Below the pieces are notes generated by a model. That model did not search any database. It saw only the letters and a list, made by a program, of their open reading frames with translations, and was not told the DNA's origin. The position numbers were made by a program, and so were the translations under genes. 35,091 nt of DNA from Bdellovibrionales bacterium (GTDB lineage: Bacteria > Bdellovibrionota > UBA1018 > JADZFF01), in the NCBI GenBank assembly GCA_020850015.1, contig JADZFF010000171.1, positions 1 to 35,091 of the forward strand. Direction: 5' to 3'. Positions 16,501 to 22,362 of the stretch are shown in pieces. Every line of letters starts with the position of its first letter. Positions within the stretch are counted from its first letter, which is position 1.

Positions 16501-16687
16501 CGGCTTCATCCCCATGGCGATCTCCACGGGCATGGGCGCAGAGGTGCAGCGACCTCTGGCGGTGGTCGTCATCGGCGGCATCATTTCGTCGACGCTTCTT
16601 ACGTTGATCGTCCTTCCCGTTCTCTATTTCAGTCTCGAAAAACAAATCGTGCGATTCGCACACCAACCTAAAGGAGAAACACTATGA
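13535..16687 (+). CDS. czcA: CzcA-type heavy-metal RND efflux pump (divalent class)
   Basis: A 1050-residue HME-RND pump with 12 expected transmembrane helices. TM4 reads LGALDFGIIVDGAVIVLDN: D402 and D408 match CzcA numbering exactly, while position 415, Glu in CzcA, is Asp here. The DFG...DGA pattern marks the Zn/Co/Cd-type branch, distinct from the CusA-type pump upstream. The three Met ligands of CusA are absent. Periplasmic-loop hallmarks such as LNEGS and VEVEAKG are present. Partners are the CzcC-like OMF and the very short adaptor. It overlaps the downstream Cys-motif gene by 4 bp. Exact metal cannot be read from sequence. Confidence 0.94.
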   Translation: MISKLVQNSIRFRWLVILATAIVAIWGWQAFQSLPIDAVPDLTNVQVQVNTPVEALGPEEIERTITVPIETSLNGIPGVTQVRSITRFGLSQVTVVFEDDTDIYRARQLVSERLQTVASQLPEETFPELGPVTTGLGEIYHYVIEAEKPASGPERLEQLMELRALQDWHVKPRLLTVKGVAEVNSIGGFERQYHIQPDPKKMARYGIHFSDIEEAVEKVNRNVGGGYVEQTADQFIVQGSGLFKGVEDIRDVPVRTLENLSTITIGDIANVGLGKELRTGAAVHSGKEVVLGSVLMLMGENSRTVALRVAERIKEIQTGLPKGYKIEPVYDRSELVNATLSTVEHNLVLGAILVIVVLLLLVGNIRAALITAVVIPLSLLFTFIAMRRFGISGNLVSLGALDFGIIVDGAVIVLDNCVRHLHDKAQELKRSLTRDELDDTIHRATVEIRTSAGFGELIIVVVFLPIFAFVGIEGKMFVPMAATFIFAIVAAIILSFTFVPALASLILRGKVEDKEPKLMTWITRVYEPVLSKSLHRRKRVVGIAVGSVVLGVVLFSQLGGEFLPRLNEGSIATQFIRPVSVGLSHSIALEEKSQTIIAQEPEVKHVFTRIGTAEIATDPMGPNIADTYVMLKPMDEWPLVEGRRRTKEELIEAIVAKLDAMVPGQRVLVSQPIQLRFNELLEGTRADVSLKVFGEDQAVLTEQAQAIANIISTIPGAGDVEVEAKGTMSVLDVSPKKGLLRSLGVSGQEVLETVGVAIGGDEVGVLYEGMRRFPIVLRLDDEIRSDINALKSLPVGIAGNATVPLEELAEIRFKEAYSSFSREQTKRRVAVLINPRGRDTESFVEEAQQKIAEQVKLPPAYYVEWGGNFKNLQEARGRLLLLAPLALLLVLLMIYAAFRNVLETVLIFLCVPFALVGGVLALMARGLPFSISAGVGFIALCGIAVLNGVVLVNYFNQLRARGLTGERLVKQASALRLRPVLMTALVDVFGFIPMAISTGMGAEVQRPLAVVVIGGIISSTLLTLIVLPVLYFSLEKQIVRFAHQPKGETL

Positions 16688-16965
16688 AATCCAAACTTAT
16701 GCTCAGCACTCTGATGCTTTCAGGGCTTCTGGTGGTTCCGGCTGCTCAGGCAACCGACACCGCAAAAGATGCGGCGAAGCCCGCTGCCGAGCAGTCGGAA
16801 AAACAGGGTGGCCGGAGGAAGCGTGTCCTCATGTGCCGCGACTGCGGCAAGCCCGAGTCCGTGTGCGACTGCCCTGAGGAACTGAAAGCCAAGGAGCGCG
16901 CCGAGGGCCGTGGCCACGAGCACGGTACCGAAGAACAGGTCGCCGGAGAAGGTCAGAAAAAGTAA
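16684..16965 (+). CDS. Small periplasmic protein with a four-Cys motif
   Basis: A 93-residue secreted protein (signal peptide ending AAQA, residues 20-23). After a basic GGRRKR patch comes MCRDCGKPESVCDCPEE, with C51, C54, C61 and C63 in a compact CxxC-x6-CxC arrangement able to hold one metal ion. The tail is Glu/Lys/His-rich (GRGHEHG). Its start overlaps the pump stop (ATGA), so it is made with the pump and probably acts as a periplasmic metal-binding accessory. No named family is recognised. Confidence 0.7.
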   Translation: MKSKLMLSTLMLSGLLVVPAAQATDTAKDAAKPAAEQSEKQGGRRKRVLMCRDCGKPESVCDCPEELKAKERAEGRGHEHGTEEQVAGEGQKK

Positions 16966-16977
16966 GTAACTGGTTGG

Positions 16978-17017
16978 AGGTGCGATTCTGTCCAAGACGG
17001 GCGGAATCGCACCTTTG
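16978..17017 (+). terminator. Rho-independent terminator ending the czc-like operon
   Basis: AGGTGCGATTC (16978-16988) and GAATCGCACCT (17004-17014) make a perfect 11-bp stem with a 15-nt loop, followed by TT. It sits 13 bp after the last gene and before the next operon's leader. The short T-tract makes it moderate in strength. Confidence 0.7.
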
Positions 17018-17061
17018 GAATTCGATCGTCATGGATGACATTTGCCCGAGGGGAGTCATTT

Positions 17062-17718
17062 GTGACGCGTATCTATGTTCTTTCGATGGTGCTCGCCACC
17101 ATCCTGGTAGGTGGATGTGGCCAAGGCGACGATCGCCTGGTCGAGAAAGCCAAGATCGAGGGTGAGGCCGGAGCAGAAGCAGCTCTGACCGCCGAAAACG
17201 AGAATCTCGCGACCAAGGCAAGAGCCATGGAAGCGGACCTCGCGCGGCTGCATCGCTTCTATCAGGCCGTCAAGGGGACCTTCGAGGGCACCCTCCAGAC
17301 GGAAGCCGGAGCTTACAAAATCAAGATCGTTCTCGCCCCGAGCCTCCCTCCTTACACGACGGATCGTGTGCGTCAGCTCGACGAGATCGTCTCCGACCTC
17401 AACAACCTGCACCTCAAGGTCCAGGTCGTTCAGTGGCATCCCAGCAACCCCCTCAGCGCTGTCGGATGCCGGGTGGAGAACATCAAGCCGGACACGATCA
17501 ACGGTGAAGTGACGATCGCCTCCGAGAATTGCGCCAACCTCTATGCGCTGACCATCGCCGCTGACGGGGTCTCGTCCGTCACCGACCATTCCACGGATGC
17601 GGGTGCCCTTGCTCACGCGGTCCTGAGCGGAAACGTGGATAAGGTCAATGCGATCCGGGGTGACGTGCACCCGTCGACGAACGCCTCGGTCTACCCGCTG
17701 ATCGTTCGCAGGAAGTGA
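17062..17718 (+). CDS. Lipoprotein with coiled-coil N-terminus, unknown function
   Basis: A 218-residue lipoprotein. The GTG at 17062 follows GGGGAG with good spacing and gives the signal LSMVLATILVGGC with C19 as the lipidated residue. A charged, Ala-rich segment (about 28-65) should form a coiled coil. The rest is a compact mixed domain with two Cys (in AVGCRVENI and SENCANLY). It heads an operon with a TolC-family gene 7 bp downstream. By position it could supply the adaptor function missing from this operon, since a lipid-anchored coiled coil suits bridging to an OMF. That is inference; no known family was recognised. Confidence 0.72.
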   Translation: MTRIYVLSMVLATILVGGCGQGDDRLVEKAKIEGEAGAEAALTAENENLATKARAMEADLARLHRFYQAVKGTFEGTLQTEAGAYKIKIVLAPSLPPYTTDRVRQLDEIVSDLNNLHLKVQVVQWHPSNPLSAVGCRVENIKPDTINGEVTIASENCANLYALTIAADGVSSVTDHSTDAGALAHAVLSGNVDKVNAIRGDVHPSTNASVYPLIVRRK

Positions 17719-17725
17719 GAGCACC

Positions 17726-19039
17726 ATGAGAGCGTCAGTATTGTTTTTGGCATCTGTTCTCCTGGTAGCGCCCTATGGCAGCCGTGCTCAAACTCCGGTG
17801 CGGGTCACCTTGGACCAAGTAGTTCAGAAAGTGAGCACCGAAAACTTTAACGTCTACGCAAACGCCTTGAAGGTGTACCAGGCCAAGGAAGCCGTCCAGG
17901 TTGCTCGGATGAACCTCCTCCCGCGCCTGAACGTCTGGAATCTTGCCGGTGCGGCCATCGAGATCGTAACCGGCGTCTACACTGGAAACGGCGCTGAGGT
18001 AGCCGGAGGCGCGGTAAGTCTGATTGAGGACGTTGCGCCATTCCTGGTGCCCGCCAACTGGTTCAAGGCGAGTCAGTCCAAGCTCCTGTACATGGCGGAC
18101 AAGGAAGCCTATCGCGCACTTTGGGCCAACGAACTCATGACCGCTAAGGCCATGTACGTCCATCTTCTCCTCGACGAGTCTCTGCTTGAGCATATCGAGC
18201 AGAGTGAGGAGGAGCTGGAAAAGCTCTACGTGATCGTCCGGACCAAGGAACTTTTGGGCGGCGTGCCGCAGGGGGCTTCGCGTGACATCGAGATCCGGAA
18301 ACTCGCTCTTCAAGAGGACCGCCAGGCGCTTGAGATCCTCATCGCTGAAGAGCAGTCGCTCTTGGCCTTTATGATGGGCATGCCCGGCAACACGGTGGTT
18401 ACTCCCGCCGCCGTGCCCATGCCTCAGTTCGACGAGCTTGAGCCCCTGACCTATGAGGACTTCGAATTTCGGGTTCTCGACACCGCGCCCGAGTCCCGGC
18501 AGTACGACTATTTCATCGAGGCAGCCAAGTATGCCAAGCAGGAGGTGATGTACTCCTTCCTGGGAACCTCGAGCACGAGCTCCGGCGTCGCTGGCGGCGT
18601 CTTTGACAGCCTGCCTAAGCAGCCGGGCCTCGGCTTTGGGACGGCGGCCTCGATGAGGATCGTCGAGGCTCAGAAAGAGCTTCTCAAGCTGCAAAAGCGG
18701 GGGATCGAAGAGATCCTCAAGCGCCAGCTCAAGCTCCTGGTCACGACCTACAACCTGGATCTCGAAAACTACGGAAACTTCGTGCGTCGGAAGCGCCTCA
18801 CACGCGAAGCCAACGAACAGCTCTACGAGCGCCTCCGCTTGGGCCAGGACGTGGAGATCATCGAGCTGATCGAGGCGTCCAGAAACCACATCCAGGCCGA
18901 TACGTCGCTCTTTGCGATGAAGTATCGCTTCATGTCCAACTCTGACCGGTTGGCTCGGCTGATCTTTCACGGCGACTACAGCAAGGAGCCCATCGTGATC
19001 GAATCGCTGACGGCTCAGGCCAACGGAGGTGCCCAGTGA
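17726..19039 (+). CDS. Divergent TolC-family outer-membrane factor
   Basis: A 437-residue protein with a signal peptide (residues 1-21) and OEP architecture: long charged helices, the N-terminal VTLDQVVQKVSTENFNV segment and a second-repeat GLGFGTAASMRIVEAQKEL. An unusual Gly/Ala-rich hydrophobic insertion (AGAAIEIVTGVYTGNGAEVA) lies at about 73-92, where other OMFs have the first strand region. No RND or MFP gene is adjacent. Instead it is flanked by two lipoprotein genes and a CDF transporter gene. The downstream lipoprotein start overlaps its stop (GTGA). Role: an outer-membrane channel, partner unknown. Confidence 0.8.
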   Translation: MRASVLFLASVLLVAPYGSRAQTPVRVTLDQVVQKVSTENFNVYANALKVYQAKEAVQVARMNLLPRLNVWNLAGAAIEIVTGVYTGNGAEVAGGAVSLIEDVAPFLVPANWFKASQSKLLYMADKEAYRALWANELMTAKAMYVHLLLDESLLEHIEQSEEELEKLYVIVRTKELLGGVPQGASRDIEIRKLALQEDRQALEILIAEEQSLLAFMMGMPGNTVVTPAAVPMPQFDELEPLTYEDFEFRVLDTAPESRQYDYFIEAAKYAKQEVMYSFLGTSSTSSGVAGGVFDSLPKQPGLGFGTAASMRIVEAQKELLKLQKRGIEEILKRQLKLLVTTYNLDLENYGNFVRRKRLTREANEQLYERLRLGQDVEIIELIEASRNHIQADTSLFAMKYRFMSNSDRLARLIFHGDYSKEPIVIESLTAQANGGAQ

Positions 19040-19527
19040 AAACGCACATCATGAATCGCCCACTCTCTGCTGTGCTTCTATTAGGTGCAACGCTCGTCTG
19101 CGCCTCTGGCTGCAAAAAGAGCGAGGACATCCAAGCCTGGTTTGAGGCGACCGGAAAGCTCAAGACCGATGCGATTGCCCAGAGCCAGAACGTTCCGTAC
19201 CGGCTGGAGCAGCATCAAGCTCTCAAGGGCTACTTCGCGCAGTTGGCGGGGATGGCTCTGTCCCTTAAGGACGATGAGAAGCTCCGTAATCGCTTCAACA
19301 AAGCATTCAGCCAGTCGAAGCCAGCCGAAGTTTGCGCAGCCGTCCTGATGGAGCGCCGGGAGTGGTCCGGAATCGTCAGGAACTGCCGGAAGAACGACTT
19401 CTTCCTTTGCGCCGAAGAGGTTCGAGCCTATCCAGAGATGGTGACTGCGCTTCACGAGGGCCTTGCCTCCGACCAGCGCAAGCGATTTGATGAGACGGAG
19501 GCTTGCCGGGCCGCCTTAGCCCAGTAA
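19036..19527 (+). CDS. Cys-containing lipoprotein, unknown function
   Basis: A 163-residue lipoprotein. The GTG at 19036 is supported by GGAGG at 19025-19029. The lipobox CASGC gives lipidated C26. The mature part is helical and holds C100, C117, C125 and C157, enough for two disulfides or a metal site. It overlaps the OMF stop by 4 bp and precedes the CDF gene by 13 bp, so all four genes are probably one transcript. No family was recognised. Confidence 0.7.
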   Translation: MKTHIMNRPLSAVLLLGATLVCASGCKKSEDIQAWFEATGKLKTDAIAQSQNVPYRLEQHQALKGYFAQLAGMALSLKDDEKLRNRFNKAFSQSKPAEVCAAVLMERREWSGIVRNCRKNDFFLCAEEVRAYPEMVTALHEGLASDQRKRFDETEACRAALAQ

Positions 19528-19540
19528 TAGCTGGAGAAGC

Positions 19541-20362
19541 ATGGAAACGTCTCAGCGCAGGACCGAGTTTGCGGTTCCAAAGATGGACTGTCCTTCAGAA
19601 GAGCGCATGATCCGCATGGCTCTAGAGGGGCGCTCCGAAGTGCGAAGTCTGGCCTTCGACCTTGCAGCTCGAAAGGTGACGATCGTGCATCAGGGGGCGC
19701 CTGAGCGCCTTCTGGAGTGCCTCGTTCCTCTAAAGCTCGGAGCGGAGATCGCCAAGAGCCAATCCGTTGGTACCGAGGATCAGAGCTCGGAGGAGCCTCT
19801 TGAAGCTCCCGCCGACGAAGCGGGGGTTCTCAAGCTTCTCCTATCCATCAACGGCGTGATGTTCCTGATCGAGGCAACGCTGGGCTGGATCTCCCAGTCT
19901 ACGGGGTTGATTGCTGACTCCTTGGATATGTTCGCAGACGCGGCAGTCTATGGATTGAGCCTCGCGGCAGTCGGAAAGGTGCTGGCGCAAAAAAAACGGG
20001 CGGCCCGCATTAGTGGATACCTGCAGATGGCCCTGGCACTGGGTGCGTTTGTCGAGGTCATGAGGCGGTTCTACTTCGGCAGCGAGCCTGAGCCGTTTTG
20101 GATGATGGGCGTCGCTCTCGTAGCTCTGGCGGCCAACGTCACCTGTATGTGGCTCCTCGCCAAGCATCGGCAGGGCGAAGTTCACATGAAGGCCAGTTGG
20201 ATCTTTTCCACCAACGACGTGATCGCGAACCTCGGGGTGGTGGTAGCGGGAGGACTCGTGGCCTTTACCGGATCCCGGTACCCCGACTTGGTGATCGGGT
20301 TGATCATCAGCGTGGTCGTCCTCACTGGCTCACTGCGGATTTTGAAGGTTTCGCGGGGCTAG
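19541..20362 (+). CDS. CDF-family cation transporter with N-terminal HMA-like domain
   Basis: A 273-residue inner-membrane protein. Residues about 8-72 form an HMA-like fold with the one-Cys loop KMDCPSEE (C17). After a linker rich in Glu come six transmembrane helices. TM2 carries ADSLDMFAD, giving D129xxxD133, the equivalent of HxxxD in ZitB. TM5 carries FSTNDVIAN: D226 aligns with the second site residue, but the usual His four residues before is F222. The protein ends right after TM6, so the cytoplasmic dimer domain of most CDFs is missing. Likely a metal/proton antiporter exporting Zn- or Co-like ions to the periplasm. It ends the operon with the OMF and two lipoproteins. Confidence 0.85.
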   Translation: METSQRRTEFAVPKMDCPSEERMIRMALEGRSEVRSLAFDLAARKVTIVHQGAPERLLECLVPLKLGAEIAKSQSVGTEDQSSEEPLEAPADEAGVLKLLLSINGVMFLIEATLGWISQSTGLIADSLDMFADAAVYGLSLAAVGKVLAQKKRAARISGYLQMALALGAFVEVMRRFYFGSEPEPFWMMGVALVALAANVTCMWLLAKHRQGEVHMKASWIFSTNDVIANLGVVVAGGLVAFTGSRYPDLVIGLIISVVVLTGSLRILKVSRG

Positions 20363-20412
20363 GATTCAAGACGCGAGATAACTTGGAGCAGTATGGGTGC
20401 TGCCGGTAGCCG

Positions 20413-20434
20413 ACCGCGCGCTTGGCAGCGCGGT
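20413..20434. terminator. Weak hairpin between convergent genes
   Basis: ACCGCGC (20413-20419) and GCGCGGT (20428-20434) pair in a 7-bp stem with an 8-nt loop. It is 50 bp after the CDF stop and 49 bp beyond the stop of the minus-strand small gene. There is no T-tract directly after it, so termination is only a guess. Confidence 0.3.
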
Positions 20435-20483
20435 GGACGAGCCCTTCGTTTTCACAGAAGCGAATAGTTTCGAGGCACCGGTC

Positions 20484-20690
20484 TCACCGATACCAGCGCG
20501 GATCGTACTCGCCGCAGGCCCGTCTGTTGAAGATCGACGGACAGCCCCAAGGCTTCTCGATGTTAGTCTTGGCCTTCTGCCGCATCTCGTAGATCGCGCT
20601 CCAGACGAGGTGTCCCTTGCCCGATGCGTTCAGGACGACGATGGCGCTGACGATCAGGCCGACGAGTTGTCCGAGGGATGGGATGTTCAT
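20484..20690 (-). CDS. Small one-helix protein, paralogue of the 21710-21937 product
   Basis: A 68-residue protein with strong ribosome-binding site (AAGGAGGA before the ATG at 20690). It opens MNIPSLGQLVGLIVSAIVV, a short amphipathic start plus one transmembrane helix, continues ASGKGHLVWSAIYEMR, and ends in WGC and a second Cys. The product of 21710-21937 shares M-IPSL--V--IV-A-----ASG-G--VW-A--E-R and WGC in the same order, so the two are paralogues. It follows the recombinase-domain gene by 18 bp on the same strand. Function unknown; small membrane proteins of mobile elements are one possibility. Confidence 0.65.
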   Translation of the reverse strand: MNIPSLGQLVGLIVSAIVVLNASGKGHLVWSAIYEMRQKAKTNIEKPWGCPSIFNRRACGEYDPRWYR

Positions 20691-20708
20691 GGAGTCCTCC
20701 TTGGTGGT

Positions 20709-21338
20709 TCAGGTCCGCTCGTGGCGGTCGTTGAAGTCGAGAATCTGGCTGATAGTCTTGGCGTGCCAACGCCCGCCGTTCTTGGTGGGCACCTGGCGGT
20801 CGTTGAGGGTGCGGGCAATCTCGTGAAGGCTGGCGCCCTCGCTCCGCATCTGCCGCGCCAACTGGACCCACTTCATTTCGGTGGGCTCGGGGGCCAGGAC
20901 GCCGCCGATCGAACGCCATCCGTAGGGCACCTGCGAAGACCGGGACCGCCGCTCACCGGCTCGGACGGGGGCATACGGCCCGATGCGCAAAGTTCGACAA
21001 ATGGACCGTAGGGTCTTCTGGCCCACCCCGAGGGTGTCCGAGGTCGCGCGAATGCTGCGGCGCTCCTCGACAATCAGGCGCTTGAGCTCTGCCTCAAGCG
21101 CCTTCCGGTCCAAGGCCGTTTCTGCTTTGGTTTTCGTGACTTTAATGGCTCCGCCGCCCTTCGGCGTGGGCCGCTGGTTCGGGGGGTAGTCGTAGCTTGC
21201 TTCGACTACAACTGGTTCGATAATCGACGCCAGGGTCACCCCAAATTTCCGACCCCGTCTGGGACCCCAGGCGGGGTTTTTCTTTGTAATCACAACAAAA
21301 GTTTTCGAGCACTTAGAGCAGGTCAGCGCGACCTCCAC
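20709..21338 (-). CDS. Orphan recombinase-domain DNA-binding protein without catalytic domain
   Basis: A 209-residue protein starting at GTG 21338. Residues 7-10 form CxxC (TCSKCSKTF), half of a zinc ribbon. Residues about 90-118 look like a resolvase-type HTH (EERRSIRATSDTLGVGQKTL). Residues about 135-203 match the Recombinase domain of large serine recombinases: QVPYGWRSIGG, EGASLHEIARTLNDRQVPT and GGRWHAKTISQIL. The catalytic Ser domain (about 140 residues) and the C-terminal zinc ribbon are absent, so strand cleavage is not expected. Likely a DNA-binding regulator or accessory derived from a recombinase. The 11-bp iterons in front of it are candidate targets. Confidence 0.72.
   Translation of the reverse strand: MEVALTCSKCSKTFVVITKKNPAWGPRRGRKFGVTLASIIEPVVVEASYDYPPNQRPTPKGGGAIKVTKTKAETALDRKALEAELKRLIVEERRSIRATSDTLGVGQKTLRSICRTLRIGPYAPVRAGERRSRSSQVPYGWRSIGGVLAPEPTEMKWVQLARQMRSEGASLHEIARTLNDRQVPTKNGGRWHAKTISQILDFNDRHERT
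21253..21281 (+). terminator. Plus-strand intrinsic terminator, antisense to the recombinase-domain gene
   Basis: CCCCGTCTGG (21253-21262) pairs with CCAGGCGGGG (21267-21276), with one G-U pair and a 4-nt loop, followed by TTTTTCTTT. On the plus strand this is a textbook Rho-independent terminator. On the minus strand the same bases encode residues about 21-29 of the recombinase-domain protein. It would stop plus-strand transcription before it enters the small operon at 21459. Confidence 0.65.
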
Positions 21339-21368
21339 ATGTCCCCAAATGGCCCGACGTTACCCGAG

Positions 21369-21401
21369 TTGGCTAAAACTTGGCTAAGGTTTGGCTAAGG
21401 G
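21369..21401. repeat. Three tandem 11-bp iterons (TTGGCTAA core)
   Basis: TTGGCTAA occurs at 21369-21376, 21380-21387 and 21391-21398, exactly 11 bp apart. The full units are TTGGCTAAAAC, TTGGCTAAGGT and TTGGCTAAGGG. The spacing puts all copies on one face of the helix, as in operator arrays and replication iterons. The array lies between the divergent starts at 21338 and 21459, where it could control both operons. Confidence 0.7.
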
Positions 21402-21458
21402 TCAAAACACGAAGTCATCCATTCCAGGTTGTCGAAGGGCAACAACGAGGAGGCGATC

Positions 21459-21713
21459 ATGGATCGCAAAATGGACTTGGATGACGTGTTGTCGGTATCG
21501 GTGAAACTCAGAGGGCTGGGCTACCTCATCGCCCAGGATCGGGCCAATTGGTTCCCGGAAAACATGGACGTGATTCGCGAGGGCATTGGCCTTCTCGTGC
21601 TCGACCTCGGGCGACGGCTCGCGGACATCGCACTTGAGCAAGACCGCGCGATGGTGAAATCCGCGCCCACCCAAAAGACATCCCCGGCGAAGCGAAAGGG
21701 GGTGCGGTCATGA
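21459..21713 (+). CDS. Small protein of unknown function in the accessory island
   Basis: An 84-residue protein. The ATG at 21459 is placed 6 bp after GAGGAGG. The sequence is helical and acidic in the first half (MDRKMDLDDVLSVSVKLRG) and ends in a basic, Pro/Lys-rich tail (SAPTQKTSPAKRKG) that may contact nucleic acid. No family is recognised. The stop overlaps the next start by 4 bp, so the two small genes are translationally coupled. The operon diverges from the recombinase-domain gene across the iterons. Confidence 0.6.
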   Translation: MDRKMDLDDVLSVSVKLRGLGYLIAQDRANWFPENMDVIREGIGLLVLDLGRRLADIALEQDRAMVKSAPTQKTSPAKRKGVRS

Positions 21714-21937
21714 GCATCCCGTCACTCAACGAGATGGTCGCGGTTATTGTCACGGCGGTCGCGCTGACATTCGCGTCGGGGCATGGTGACCGGGTCTGGA
21801 AGGCACTTGGGGAATTGCGACGCGTTGCACTTGTCAGTGCTCGGCAGGATTGGGGGTGCGAGCCTGACCGGGAAGGCTGCGTGTACGAGCTACGATCCCG
21901 CGCGATACCGCTAAATGTCGCGCGGAGGAATGGATAA
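21710..21937 (+). CDS. Small one-helix protein, paralogue of the 20484-20690 product
   Basis: A 75-residue protein beginning MSIPSLNEMVAVIVTAVALT, one predicted transmembrane or amphipathic helix, then ASGHGDRVWKALGELRR, WGC and another Cys. Over about 60 residues roughly 22 are identical to the product of 20484-20690, including IPSL, ASG-G, VW-A--E-R and WGC. The tail is longer and basic. It overlaps the upstream gene by ATGA. Function unknown; the paired paralogues on opposite sides of the control region suggest duplication within one element. Confidence 0.62.
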   Translation: MSIPSLNEMVAVIVTAVALTFASGHGDRVWKALGELRRVALVSARQDWGCEPDREGCVYELRSRAIPLNVARRNG

Positions 21938-22011
21938 AGTCGGTCTAAAAACAGGAAGAGGCACCACTTAAATAGCTAATTTACTTGTATATTTTACCCA
22001 TCGTTAAATAG

Positions 22012-22034
22012 GTGTGTACATTTTACGTACACAC
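22012..22034. promoter_or_regulatory. Palindromic operator of the toxin-antitoxin operon
   Basis: GTGTGTAC (22012-22019) and GTACACAC (22027-22034) are a perfect 8-bp inverted repeat with a 7-bp spacer. A candidate promoter, TTTACT (21980-21985) and TTAAAT (22004-22009), lies just upstream, so the palindrome would cover the start site. TGTATATTTTAC (21986-21997) repeats TGTACATTTTAC (22015-22026) with one change. RHH antitoxins of this type bind such palindromes to repress their own operon. Confidence 0.6.
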
Positions 22035-22061
22035 AAGCAAACTGTTGTTAGGAGAATCGAA

Positions 22062-22343
22062 ATGTCTCAAGCAGCAAAAAAAAAGGACGACCGAATTGAC
22101 CTCAGAGTGGATGATACCGCGAAAGAACTCATTGAGCGCGCGGCTTCCATTGCGGGGATGAGCGTCAGCTCTTACACCCTTTCTAATACCCTACGTGCAG
22201 CCCGAGAAGAGATCGCGGCGCACGAAACGCTCACTCTATCTGACAGCGATCGAGACATGTTCCTGGCTACGCTTGCAGACCCGCCGAAGGCCAGCAAGAC
22301 CCTTCGGGCTGCAATGACACGTTACAGAAAAAAGTACGCGTAG
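22062..22343 (+). CDS. DUF1778 (TacA/AtaR-like) antitoxin
   Basis: A 93-residue protein with ATG at 22062 after GGAGA. The N-terminal half is a ribbon-helix-helix DNA-binding domain (DDRIDLRVDDTAKELIERAA, then MSVSSYTLSNTL). The C-terminal half (LSDSDRDMFLATLADPP) is the toxin-wrapping tail typical of the family. It neutralises the GNAT toxin encoded 19 bp downstream and, with it, represses the promoter. The palindrome at 22012-22034 is the likely operator. An upstream in-frame start at 22014 would run through the operator and is rejected. Confidence 0.88.
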   Translation: MSQAAKKKDDRIDLRVDDTAKELIERAASIAGMSVSSYTLSNTLRAAREEIAAHETLTLSDSDRDMFLATLADPPKASKTLRAAMTRYRKKYA

Positions 22344-22362
22344 TTCGCCATCAGGAAGCATC

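Noticed and set aside
20473-21965. GAGGCACC at 20473-20480 and 21958-21965, as a possible target-site duplication around the small island
   Set aside because: An 8-base match between two regions of about 100 bp is expected by chance fairly often, and no terminal inverted repeats or transposase accompany it.
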